Below are positions 31,669 through 42,624 of a stretch of 64,000 nucleotides of DNA, piece by piece; positions within the stretch are counted from its first letter, which is position 1; each line of letters begins with the position of its first letter. The position numbers were made by a program, and so were the translations under genes. Below the pieces are notes generated by a model. The model worked only from the letters and a program-made list of their open reading frames with translations, was not told the DNA's origin and made no database searches. Source of the stretch: Polysphondylium violaceum (taxonomy: Eukaryota > Evosea > Eumycetozoa > Dictyosteliales > Dictyosteliaceae); assembly GCA_000277445.1 (NCBI GenBank), contig AJWJ01000013.1:1-64000 (forward strand), written 5' to 3'.

Positions 31669-34003
31669 ATTGTGTATTCCTCATTTGAGTGAAAGAAAAA
31701 ATAATATATTCAAAGAGTCATCCCGTGAATCCAATGTATGTATTTTCTATGTGTTTGGTCAATCGACTGTATGATTATTGTTTTTTACATGTACACTCAA
31801 ATTTTTTCTATTTCAAAAATAAAATCTATCTCAACTTACAATGTGTGAGAGTGTGGGTGTGTAAGTTTATTGTAAAACAGATTTGTTTTTATCTATTGAT
31901 TTAATTTTTTTTATAGGGCGGCAATTGTATCATTGTGTGCATGCACATTGGCTTGATAAATATCTCATTACTGTGTGTATGTGTATGTGAGAATCCATTG
32001 ATAAATGTAAAGTGTACCCTCCCTCCTTTTATATATAGATTGAATATAATGTAGGTTAGAAATTCCTATACCCAAAAAAGAAATCGATTTCGTTTTCAAA
32101 AACATTTTAATTTTTTTTGATCGAAATGCATAGACTGGGGATGCAAATCAAGATATGCAAAAAAAAAAAAATAAAAAAAAAAAATAAAAAAAGAAAAAAA
32201 AAAGATAAAAATAAACTATTGGGGGGGATTGCTTGTGCTACCATTTTATCATTTCAAAGACGTCGTGTCTGTTAATTCACACTCACTATTTTATATATGC
32301 ACACACAATCAAACAAATAATTTATAAACACACACTTGTAATTTGTAATATAGTCATCACACCAATATCATAAAGCTTTGTATAGTTAATTTAAATGATA
32401 GCTAGCTTTGTTCTCTTAGAAAAGAAAAGATAATAGGTATGAAATCACAATTATCAGAGTTTAGTTTTTCCTTTATTTAAAACAACCATTCTTGTGTTGT
32501 TAAATAAATTTATAATAAGAGATGATAATATCAAGAGATGGGTCACAGACACCAATGATCAAACCTCTCTCTTTAGACAACCAGAGTTTAAATTAGTAAG
32601 AAGATACTCTTCTGTACAGACACACGCACACACGCACACACATACATATTTGGATACGATACTACTAGTTGATTAATGATGACGAGAATAGCAATATTTA
32701 GACCAATATAGAAAGTGTCCACTGTTGGTATACATTTATTACCAAATAGAGCTTATCACTACTCTATGAAGATATAGCTCAAAATAACAACAACACTGAC
32801 AATAACCAATAACAATAATTTCATCATCAAATCATTTAATAATTATGCGTGTGTATCATCTAAATTTGCCTCATTTTGTACTTTAGATTGTGTGGGGTTT
32901 AAACCTTGTAATAGTATACAATACTAAAGTTAAAATATTAAAATTAATCAATCACCCAAAGTGGTTATTTCCGCAGAACTACTACCAACACTATGCATTT
33001 GGGTTGTTTATTTCTCTATAGGCACACATTCATACACCCACCACTCACTCCAATACTTTCATACACACACACACTAATTATGGTTTTGTATTGGATTTCA
33101 TCTCACCCCCCCCACACATAATTTTATATTCCTTTTTTTTTACTTTGTTTGTATAAAAATAATTGGATACAGGGGTAGGGGGGAGTGAGGGAGAGGGGGT
33201 GAGATGGGTGGTTTGGTTGTGTGTGTTTACAATCGTGGAAATTCATGGCAATATTATCCCTACCCACTCATTTTAAAATTAAACTATATCATTTCTCCCA
33301 TTTTCATTAAATATTTAAATATCTATTTCCTGATTCTCCATCCTCTAAAGATTGTAATTATTTTGGTTTGTTCTATATAAAAGAAATCTCAATCTCTTTT
33401 CCATAAATTTAATTTCATTATTTGCTTTTGGTGTGTTTTTAATTTATTGTCTCTGGATCTATCTCTTTTCTATCCGACCTGGTATCAATCTAAATAGATT
33501 TATTGTAAAGATAGTTATAATATAAATATAGTGTGGTGTGTATATATTGAATTAATCCCGTTTCATCATCATCCCACATATCATTCAATTCACCATCACT
33601 TCCAACGTAGATAATTGTGTTTTTTTTTTTTATCCTCTAAACATCGGGTGTGCGTGTGCGTGTGGTTTATCATTGTATATAATCAGATTTTTACATTTTA
33701 TTGTTAATTTCCACCTTTCCTTTTTTAGTTGAGTGCGCTTTTTTTATGATATTTAAACTCATTAATATAATTTATATTTATTAATTCAAATAATAACAAC
33801 AATATCAATAATAGTCAATAATAATAGGCGTGTGTATTTTATATCTCAAATCTCTTATTGTGTTGTTGTTATTTTATTTTATTGCCTTTATAAATCAAAT
33901 TATTGAGATATATATATTTATATCACCTCCCATTTAATTTAAATCATTTATTAATATTCATTGCCACAATTGTTATTTCTACTCTTACAACAATATACAG
34001 TAT
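31669..34003. other. 2.3-kb gene-poor region
   Basis: The longest gap in the window. It holds A-runs near 32160-32210, CA-rich tracts (32610-32645, 33060-33075), a G-rich/C-rich patch at 33170-33210 and GTGTGT tracts. A 60-codon frame at 32494-32676 lacks an ATG and ends in a CACA repeat. The part nearest 34004 is the promoter and leader of the amino acid transporter gene. I found no RNA gene. Confidence 0.5.
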
Positions 34004-36172
34004 ATGGATAATATAAGATATAGACTTGCAAAGTTTGGCCAAACTTCATCTAGAAAGAAATCAATTTTTCAGTTAAAATATGAGTTAGAAAACGATAGCT
34101 ACCAAACCACCGAACACATCCCCAAGGTCAGCGGTGACGATGGCGAGCCGGTGGACAATAGTGTGAATTTGGAGAATCAGACCAGAGGTGGTATGAAAAA
34201 ATGTTTAAATGTCACTGATTTGCTGGCCTTTGGCGTGGGTGCCATCATCGGTGCAGGTATTTTTGTGCTCACAGGTGTGGCCGCACATGATAAGGCGGGG
34301 CCCGCCGTGTTGATTAGTTATTTGATATCGGGTTTTGCCTGTGCCTTGTCAGGTCTGTGTTATGCAGAGTTTGCCAGTCGTGTCCCTTGCTCGGGGTCGA
34401 CCTACTCGTACAGTTATATAGTGGTTGGTGAGTTGGTAGCCTGGATCATTGGCTGGGATTTGACGTTGGAGTACATGATTGCCAGTGCCACGGTGGCCAG
34501 AGGCTGGAGTGGATACCTGAAATCAATCATTGAGGCTGGCGGGGGCTACTTACCCCATCCCTTTGCCCCCATTCATTTGGCCCAAGGATTTTCGCTCGAT
34601 TTGATCGCCTTTTTCTCTGTGATTGCATTGACGCTGATTATTGCCTTTGGTATGAAAGAATCGGCCAGATTCAACAAGATATTTGTCGTCATCAAGATTG
34701 CCATTGTCTTATTTGTCATTGTCGTTGGCTCCATTTATGCCGACACCAACAACTGGAAGCCATTCAATCCATACGGCACCAGAGGCATCTTTGGCGCGGC
34801 CGCCATTACATTCTTTGCCTATCTTGGGTTTGATGGTGTTTGTAATGTGGCCGAAGAGGTAAAGAACCCCCAAAGAGACATCCCCATCGGTATCCTCGGC
34901 TCACTCGGTATCTCAACTGTATTGTATGTTGGCGTGGCCGTAGTCTTGACTCTTATGGTCCCCTACGACATGATTGATGTTGATGCACCCCTTTCTCGAG
35001 CATTCCAAAATCTAGATTTAAAATGGGCCCAAATCATTGTTGCTATTGGTGCCTTCTCCGGCCTGACCACTGCACAGCTCTCAGGTTTGATATCCCAACC
35101 TAGACTCTACTACTCTTTGAGCAGAGACGGCTTGTTGCCAAAATGGTTTAGTTACATCCATCCAAAATACCAAACACCATTCTATGCCACCCTCTTTACC
35201 GGTGCCTGTTGTGCCGTGATTGGCATGTTTGTCGAGATTAGTATCTTGGCCGACATGGTCTCTATCGGTACCTTGCTCTCCTTTACCCTCGTTTCAACCT
35301 GTATCCTCATTCTCAGATATCCCGTGTCCCACAGCGCATCACTGTCCAACAGCAAATACCCCGTCAATCGATTCCCTCTCTTTCTCCAAAATCCCGCATA
35401 CGTTGTGTGCTTTATCATTGTATTTGCTGCAGTCACATCCGCCTCTTATGTATATAGTCTATCGTGGGTAATCACCTTGGTGTTTGGGTTGTTTGGTTTA
35501 GCATTTAGTGTGATTCCCTTCTTTTTCAAGGAAACTGAAGAAAATGAGTCCACCAGCATCAACGCCTCGAAAAAGAGCTTCAAATGTCCTTGGGTCCCCT
35601 TGATCCCCGTCGTATCCGTTTGGGCCAACACCTATCTCATGCTCAGTCTCAGCTGGCAAACATGGGTCCGTCTCGTTGTTTGGTTGATCATTGGTCTCCT
35701 TATCTATGTATTCTATGGCCAAAAGAACAGTAAATTGGGCAAAGAACAAGAGTTGGACAATTTCAATCTAAAGTATCAAAACGAAGAACTCGACTCCGCT
35801 GAAGAATCCAATACCAATGGCAATGACGAAAATGCAACCAACGACAGTACCAACGACAACAATCATTTGAAAATACCAGACAGTGAAAAACAACCATTGT
35901 CGCCCAAAATGGCCTCATCACCATTGAGCAAGATTAAATTTAAAACCACACCCAATGGTCTCTATGGCCAATTACCAGAGGATGTCTATGTTGAGCCCAT
36001 TTCCCTATCAAATATTCCCATTGAAGATTCAAATAATAGAAATGTTGGTGATGATGATGATAATAATGATAATAATGATAATAATGACCAAGATGAAAAA
36101 CCATCCTCCTCTGACTCAAGTGAGGGTGAGAGTGGTGATTTGAAAAAAGAAAAAGATGAACTTATTCATTAA
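34004..36172 (+). CDS. Cationic amino acid transporter (SLC7/CAT type)
   Basis: This single exon encodes 722 residues. After a 65-residue cytosolic leader comes the APC-family first helix G-V-G-A-I-I-G-A-G-I-F-V-L-T-G (77-91), with the unwound substrate-binding Gly-rich centre. Y-A-E-F-A-S-R-V-P and G-W-D-L-T-L-E-Y follow as in CAT proteins. About 14 helices can be counted. The P-W-V-P-L-I-P-V-V-S-V-W-A-N segment marks the CAT-type C-terminal extension, separating it from 12-helix relatives. The last 130 residues are acidic, Asn/Asp-rich and cytosolic. It should carry arginine/lysine-type amino acids across the plasma or lysosomal membrane. The region around 34130-35700 is markedly GC-richer than its flanks. 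Confidence 0.93.
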   Translation: MDNIRYRLAKFGQTSSRKKSIFQLKYELENDSYQTTEHIPKVSGDDGEPVDNSVNLENQTRGGMKKCLNVTDLLAFGVGAIIGAGIFVLTGVAAHDKAGPAVLISYLISGFACALSGLCYAEFASRVPCSGSTYSYSYIVVGELVAWIIGWDLTLEYMIASATVARGWSGYLKSIIEAGGGYLPHPFAPIHLAQGFSLDLIAFFSVIALTLIIAFGMKESARFNKIFVVIKIAIVLFVIVVGSIYADTNNWKPFNPYGTRGIFGAAAITFFAYLGFDGVCNVAEEVKNPQRDIPIGILGSLGISTVLYVGVAVVLTLMVPYDMIDVDAPLSRAFQNLDLKWAQIIVAIGAFSGLTTAQLSGLISQPRLYYSLSRDGLLPKWFSYIHPKYQTPFYATLFTGACCAVIGMFVEISILADMVSIGTLLSFTLVSTCILILRYPVSHSASLSNSKYPVNRFPLFLQNPAYVVCFIIVFAAVTSASYVYSLSWVITLVFGLFGLAFSVIPFFFKETEENESTSINASKKSFKCPWVPLIPVVSVWANTYLMLSLSWQTWVRLVVWLIIGLLIYVFYGQKNSKLGKEQELDNFNLKYQNEELDSAEESNTNGNDENATNDSTNDNNHLKIPDSEKQPLSPKMASSPLSKIKFKTTPNGLYGQLPEDVYVEPISLSNIPIEDSNNRNVGDDDDNNDNNDNNDQDEKPSSSDSSEGESGDLKKEKDELIH

Positions 36173-36526
36173 CGCTCTAGAGAGTTAAATAAAAAACTAT
36201 TCGATTCTATATTAATATATTAAATATCCAAAAAGTTAGAAAATATACTCAACATTCATGTCTCATTTTTTGCCGTCTCATTAAAAAAAATAGAATAAGA
36301 ATTCAATACTCAATATTTGATTACTTTTCCTATTTTTTCAGATTTGCTTTTTTTTTTTTAAATGCACAAAAAATTTAAAAAATAGATATATAAATATTTA
36401 TTATTGCATATAAACAAAACATTGGATCCATTTAGTTTAAAATCAATACTATTTTGTAGTATTTTAATTCTTTTATTATCTTTATCTATTACATATTTTA
36501 AATTTAACACAAACAACAATAGTAAT

Positions 36527-37458
36527 ATGGATTATTTTAAAAAGAAAAGAGATGCAAGTGTAAAGAGAACAGTGGCTTTTGTCATTGCCCATCCCGATGA
36601 CGAATGCATGTTTTTCACTCCAACCATCCTTCATTATAAACGAATGGAATATAATATTATCGTATTGTGTATTTCTTCAGGTACGTTTGTTGTGTTGTTT
36701 GAATGCAATTAGATTGATTAGATTCGCAAAGCATATGCAAGGACTATTATTAACACGTCGACGACACAATAGGAAATCAAGCAGGATTGGGTCGTTTTAG
36801 AAGTATAGAGCTGGTAAAGAGTTGCAATGAGTTGGGTATACCAGGCAAAAATGTGATTGTTATTGACTGGCCTACACTACAAGACGGTATGGATCAGCAT
36901 TGGACAGCAGCAGATGTTGCAAGTTTGTTGGAAGAGATGACCACTCGTTATGCAGTGGACGAGATTGTCACATTTGACGAATGGGGGGTCAGTGGCCATC
37001 CCAATCATTGTGACACTCATAGAGGTGTCATTCAGTTTCTCCAAAACTATCAACAAGCACGTTCAAAGAACTTGCCTCATACCCATCGTAAACAAGTAGA
37101 GGATCAAAAACAAAATAAAACCGCTGGTCAAATGAAAGAGATACGTGGATATAAATTGGAAACCGTGGGAATCATTAGAAAGTATATAGGCATTTGGGAC
37201 ATCTGGGTCTCAAAGCTCTTTGGAGCCATTGACGGCGACTCGTATCACGCTAAACATAACAACAGTACCGACTCATCGTCGTCGTCTCATAGTAATAGTA
37301 ATCCTACAATCATGTACACATCAACTCAACTTTTCCCACCCTGTAGCTATGATCCAATGAAACAGCATCAAACTCAATTGGTTTGGTTCCGTTATTTATT
37401 TATTTTCCTTTCTCGTTATTCATATATTAATACATTGACTGAAATTAAATTAAACTAA
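36527..37458 (+). CDS. PIGL: PIG-L, GlcNAc-PI de-N-acetylase
   Basis: Exons 36527-36680 and 36773-37458 (92-nt GTACGT...ATAG intron, phase 1) give 279 residues. The catalytic motif A-H-P-D-D-E is near residue 24, followed by N-Q-A-G-L-G-R-F-R and the S-G-H-P-N-H zinc-site motif. The C-terminus Q-L-V-W-F-R-Y-L-F-I-F-L-S-R-Y matches the human end. The enzyme removes acetate from GlcNAc-PI on the cytosolic face of the ER in step two of GPI-anchor synthesis. An in-frame hydrophobic stretch of about 20 residues lies just upstream (about 36430-36500) and would serve as the family's usual N-terminal anchor, but no ATG precedes it. I used the first ATG. Confidence 0.9.
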
Positions 37459-37538
37459 GTCCTTAATTTAAGGTAAAGCAAAAGTAATAAACCAAGATAT
37501 ATTCAATAGAAAATCTAATCTTTATTATTAATACTCAT

Positions 37539-38576
37539 TTAATCATGATAAATAATATATTCTCTACTACTTGCACCAAATTTAATGATATCACCTTCGT
37601 AGAGATTGTTTAGTTTGTTTGGTATGATTTCTTTGTCGTTTAAAAAGGTTTGGTTTGTGCTGTTGAGATCGATCAATATTGGTCTAACTCCGTTTCTTTC
37701 CAATGTAATTTTGGCGTGTACAGATGAACAACTTGGATGTTCGAGTACCACTTTATTACGACCTTGATCTCTACCAAATGTCAATGGTGACTCGGCTATT
37801 ATTTCTCTATCTTTTTCGACAATCTCTTGATTTTTAGATACTTTATAAAACCATCTTCTATTTTTACCATTACTGCTACTACTGCTAGCGCTACTACCAC
37901 TATGATTTGTTTTGTATTTATTATCATACTCTTCCAACTTTCTCTTCTTTTGTTCTTTTTCTTTTTCTTCTTTTAACTTCTTACTCATTTGTAACTCTAG
38001 CTCTTTCTCCTCCTTGGCTAGTTGTGTTTCTATTAATATATCTCGATAACTTCTACCCTTTACTTCACCTTTTCCTGTAAAGGGATCATAGGTCCTAGGT
38101 GGACTTAGATCTCTTTTTCTCCATCTCGATCTATACTCTGTCTCTTGCTCTGCAACTGTTGGTGCTCTATATTTTTTGATTGGCTATCATTATTATTATC
38201 AATATACATTAATATCAAAGCTCTCTGACTAGATTGTGACTCTTAGGTATATATAAATATGCACACATACATCGTTATCTTCATCGATTGGAATAGAATC
38301 TAAAATCTCTTTTGGTGCAGAATAGGAGTCCAACTCCCTTTGCCATGTGGATCTTTGTTCGTCGTCATCATCGTCTTTGTCATGTTTCTTTTTCTTTTTA
38401 TCTTTCTTTGATTTTGACGATGATGATGAAGGTAATGAAGTGGGTATGAAATTATCAAACTCATCTTCATCCTCATCAGTATATTTAGTTTTATTTGCCC
38501 TGGCAGCCTGTACCCTTTTTATCTCTGCTAAATCATCTTCATCGTCACTGTTTTGGTATTTAATCTTGTTGCTCAT
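37539..38576 (-). CDS. FHA-domain protein with an SF3B1-like N-terminal region
   Basis: Exons 38576-38271 and 38183-37539 give 316 residues. Residues about 84-172 resemble the N-terminus of splicing factor SF3B1: an A-P-K-E-I-L-D-S-I-P element, then E-Y-R-S-R-W-R-K-R-D-L-S-P-P-R, Y-D-P-F, and R-S-Y-R-D-I-L-I-E-T-Q-L-A-K-E-E. Residues about 210-316 are an FHA domain of SNIP1/Pml1/DAWDLE type: F-G-R-D, H-P-S-C-S-S-V-H-A, L-N-S-T-N-Q-T-F-L-N, F-G-A-S-S-R-E-Y. Phosphothreonine-binding residues look intact. Pml1/SNIP1 sits in the spliceosomal RES complex, so a splicing role is likely. The combination is unusual. The HEAT repeats of SF3B1 are absent. Confidence 0.85.
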
Positions 38577-38778
38577 TTATCGTTTTTGGAAAATAAATGA
38601 ATTGTTGTTTTTTTAGTTCTCTTTTCTTTTTTTCATTTTCTTTGAAATTATAATTTTTATATATCTTTCAATCAGATAATTAAAAATCGATTTTAATATT
38701 CAATTTGATGATTATCCCTTCAAAATTTAGTTTTTAAATTATATAAATATGCATTGATATTTGTAAATTTCATCTCAA

Positions 38779-38848
38779 GCGCATGTGGTCTAGTGGTATG
38801 ATGCATCCCTGCCACGGATGCGAACTGGGTTCGATTCCCAGCATGCGC
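38779..38848 (+). tRNA. tRNA-Gly (anticodon GCC)
   Basis: Identical over all 70 nt to the minus-strand copy at 11707-11776, with the same acceptor stem, A box, GCC anticodon and B box. A run of six T residues follows shortly after the 3' end as terminator. The 5' flanks of the two copies differ, so the copies are old or were independently placed and kept identical by selection or conversion. Confidence 0.97.
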
Positions 38849-39393
38849 AAATACTTTTTTGTTTTTGTCCACTCAAATAGAATGGTTGAGTAAAAAAAAA
38901 AAAAATGTTTTGGTTTGTGTTTTTGTTTTGTTATTTGTTTTGTTATTTGTTTAATAAATATGGTAGTATTTATAAAGGGGTGGTGAGGTTTACCAGTGAA
39001 TTAATAAAACATACATATATAAATATTAGAATAAAAGATGATTCTTTAAAATGATGAAAGCATGAATATAATATTTTTTTTTATTCATATTAAAAGTTTT
39101 CATAAAAATGATTTTTACAATTAATTGTAAGTTCCCGATGTGAAATTTAATATATAAAATAAGATTGCTGTCATTTCAATGAATTTGGATGAGTTATGTG
39201 TATCTACTACATTTGTCTATGAACAAATCCATATAAAAAGATGAGGGCGATGATGATAAAACATAATTTTATATCTCTTTAAAATTTTTTTTTTTTGTTG
39301 TAAAATTTCAAATAGAAATTAAATTAATAATATATATACTATTTAATTATATTAATTTTATACTAAATTTAATTTTCTTTTATTATATATATT
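38849..39393. other. Intergenic spacer after tRNA-Gly
   Basis: A/T-rich spacer with a TTTTGTTATTTG repeat near 38924-38950 and T-runs. No retroelement or gene remnant was recognised. Confidence 0.5.
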
Positions 39394-42332
39394 TTAATTT
39401 TTTTCAACGTATTCAGATTCATTGGTGGTATTATCAATTTCACTTAATTCGGAATCAGTGGAAAGATCAATTTGTTTTCTCTCTATAATTTCCTTAAAGT
39501 ATGGAGAGTGTATTGAAAGATAATTTAGAATGTTGGAAACAGTTTTTTTAAATGATCGACTTGAAATGTTTGAGACTATGGTGGCGTGTTTACCATCTCT
39601 TGAAATGGTGACCTTGTCAGTGGTGCCGATGTACCAATCAACATTTTTACCAATGGTTCTAAATATGTCCATTTCTTTGTTTTCAGTGTGACTAGCGATA
39701 TTGGTCATTGCTCTAATAGAAGAGAATTGTTGACCCTTGTCTTGAGCTTGAGTATTTTCAATCTTTGCATTTCTTAAATTGAGGGCAGATTTAAAGGAAT
39801 CCAATTGGCCTTTGATTGCTAAAATTGATTTAAGGTATTGAGCGTCTTCAGCTGGTGATTCACCCTTGTAAAGTTGTTCAAAACCATCTTGAGAGGCGTT
39901 GAGGAAGAGGAATAACTCAATGTCTTTAAAGTTGGATGGGATAAAAAGGAAACCTGCTGATCTGTCTTCAGTGAAAATGAATTGATAACGATCTGAAATG
40001 ATGAGATGAACTTTACTCCAATTGAAATCTGAAAGTTTTTGATAAACAATTGAATAGTTGTCTTTGTTCTTTTCTTGTGGTGTATTATTTTCTTTTACAT
40101 TGGTTTTGGTTGATGATGTTGATGATGATGATGGACTTGAAAGTGTTTCTAAAAAGGAATTTAATTCATCCTCCAATGATTTAGCTTCAGTTTTCTTATC
40201 ACCAAGGTCAAAATCAAAGTTAAATTCACTTGATTCTGTGGCAGCTTTTTCGGTGGTTTCAGCAGCGGTGGTGCCAATAAAGTCAATTGTATTTGATTTA
40301 AATAATTTGGGGAATACAATTTCATTGGTGGTGGCTGGCTTAACATTATCTTGTAATTGAGTATCGATTGGGGCTTTATTTGATGAACCAAAAAGTGATT
40401 TCAAAGCTGGGTCTTCGGTTGGAGCGGCACTGAAATCAAAACCAGAGAGTGGATCCACTGTACTGTTTTGGTCTTGGAAATAAAATGGTACTGGGACAGG
40501 TGTGTTGATAAGATTCTTTAATCTTTCAATGGCTGTAAGACTTTGATTCAAGTATGGAGTCGATTGAATTTCATTAAAGCTGTATTTATCGACAAATTGT
40601 AATGGTTTTTCACGTTGATCTGGAATGGTGTTTGGTAAATTGTTTTTATATTTCTCTTGGAGGTAGAGATGTTGATCGACGATTTGTTCTGGGTCGCTTG
40701 GAACTCTTCCTTTGGCTAAATCTTTTTCTTGAATGTCTAAAATTAATTCAGTTCTTTCCTTTTCGCTTGTGGTAATGTTGTTGAGTTTCCAATTTTCAAC
40801 TTCTTCAACGTCGAGTTTGGAACTTGGAAGTGATTTCCAGAGTTGAGCTTTGGTGGCATCGAGGAAATTGATGACTGGGATCTTTAACTCTCCAACGAGA
40901 CCAAGAGAGGTATTGAATTTATCACGAACATTTTGCATATTTTTTTGATTGATGGAAAACAAGTTTTCAATAACAACACTGGTGGAGCCAAGAGCTTCCT
41001 CTAAACCGATGGCTTTTTCTTCTAAAACGGCACGATTGTTGAGGGTGATGGAAGAGATTTCGTTAAATGATTTCATGACGTATGGGATAACCTTGCTCTT
41101 TACATATGGGAGTACTTGAGCGGCTTGGAAATCTTTTTCCAAGACGACAAAACCTTTTGGTGCTAAATTCTTTTCCAACTTGTCTTTGTGGGCGGCGTCG
41201 GTGATCATGATTGGTAATGATTGCCAATCACCATATTCGAGGGCCAATAAATTCTCTTTGAGATGAACGAGTTGATCGTCAACCAATTGTCTAAAACCTA
41301 ATTGACGCATATAATCGGCATCACCTTTGGCAGATTCGCCAAAGTAAAAGTATACTTTACTCTCTTGGAAACCATCGATTAAAACTTGATGTTCTGCATG
41401 ATGTTCAGAGGTTCTTCTTAATGGAGTGACTGGGAATTTCTCTAAAAACTCTTCAACTTGTTGAGAAAGAGATAAATGAACTGGTTTATTGGTAAAGTAT
41501 TCTTCCCATGGATCATCAAACATTTCCTTTGGTTGAGTGGTTGGTGTTTTAACTGCTTCTTTATCACTTTGTGATACAACAATACCTGATTTTTCTAAAA
41601 GATCATAAATTTGTCTATATGTTGAGAATCTAAAATTGTTATACGTATTAATATATATAATATTCGTACTCATACTATTCTTATTATGATTATTATTTAC
41701 CTAAATTCAATTGTATATTCTACTAAACTAGTTCTTGATGATAAAATGGATGGTGAAGCTTCGGCAAATTGTAAAGTATGATTAACCAATTGAACAGATT
41801 CAGATTCATCTTCTGGTTGAATGTGGAATGATAAATCGACTGTGGTTGGTACTTTTTCAAGTTTGGTGGTGTCTGAAACATCTTGAGATACTTTAATATA
41901 GTCGTCTAAAGTTCTGAGAAGGTTGTTGAGTTGAGTAAGAGATTTTTGATTGTGAACGCTGAGATCAACATTGTTGAAAAACAAATCTGGATGTACTCTG
42001 AGAAAGAATTTGTTCAAGTAAGCTCTAATATTCTTTTCAACATCTTTGGCAGAATGATGATATGGGAGTTGATTTGGTGATACTTCAACTAAAGTTTCAC
42101 GAAGATTCTCTCCATTGCCTGTATAGTATTGGTCTTGAGATACGTTGAAATTATCACGTCTGAAATCATTTTCAGAGGTTTGTGTAGTGTTGAATGATCT
42201 TGTGGTACTTGGGGTAGTAGTAGCACAGAGTAATCTAGAGGTGGTGGTTGATGTTGAAGTTATTCTTCCATGAGCCAACACTTTAGCTCCTGCTCTAGGA
42301 CTAATAGAGATTCTAGAGAATAATTGATTCAT
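39394..42332 (-). CDS. Mitochondrial TCAIM-like protein (DUF4460/DUF4461)
   Basis: Exons 42332-41701 and 41629-39394 join across a 71-nt intron to give 955 residues. The start has an Arg/Ser/Thr-rich presequence (to about residue 48) typical of mitochondrial import. Residues about 95-200 carry the DnaJ-like DUF4460 features K-F-F-L-R-V-H-P-D-L-F and N-L-L-R-T-L-D-D, as in human T-cell activation inhibitor, mitochondrial. Human TCAIM has 496 residues; this one has an added Glu/Lys-rich coiled middle and Ser/Thr-rich linkers. The dictyostelid mitochondrial chemotaxis protein tortoise may be related, but I cannot confirm that from sequence. Biochemical role is unknown. Confidence 0.75.
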
Positions 42333-42624
42333 AGTGGTGTGTGAGTGTGGTGGTTATCGTGATGATCTATCTAATGCACCAATATACTCTGACAAACAAA
42401 CTACTATTGTGCTTATTATCGTCTGAAGCGTGCAATGAAAACGAATTCCCTCACAAAAAAAATCAATCACTGATACAAAAAAAAAAAATTTAAAAAAAAT
42501 TGAGGCAAGAATTTTTTTTTTTTACGAAGATCATTTTTTTGAGTAAAATTTTTGTCGTTTTTTTTTGATTGAAAAAAGTCATATGACCCTTGATTAAATA
42601 TATATATTATGTGTGTTTATTAAT

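Noticed and set aside
32494-32676. 60-codon frame in the 31.7-34.0 kb gap
   Set aside because: No ATG start, and the end is a CACA repeat.
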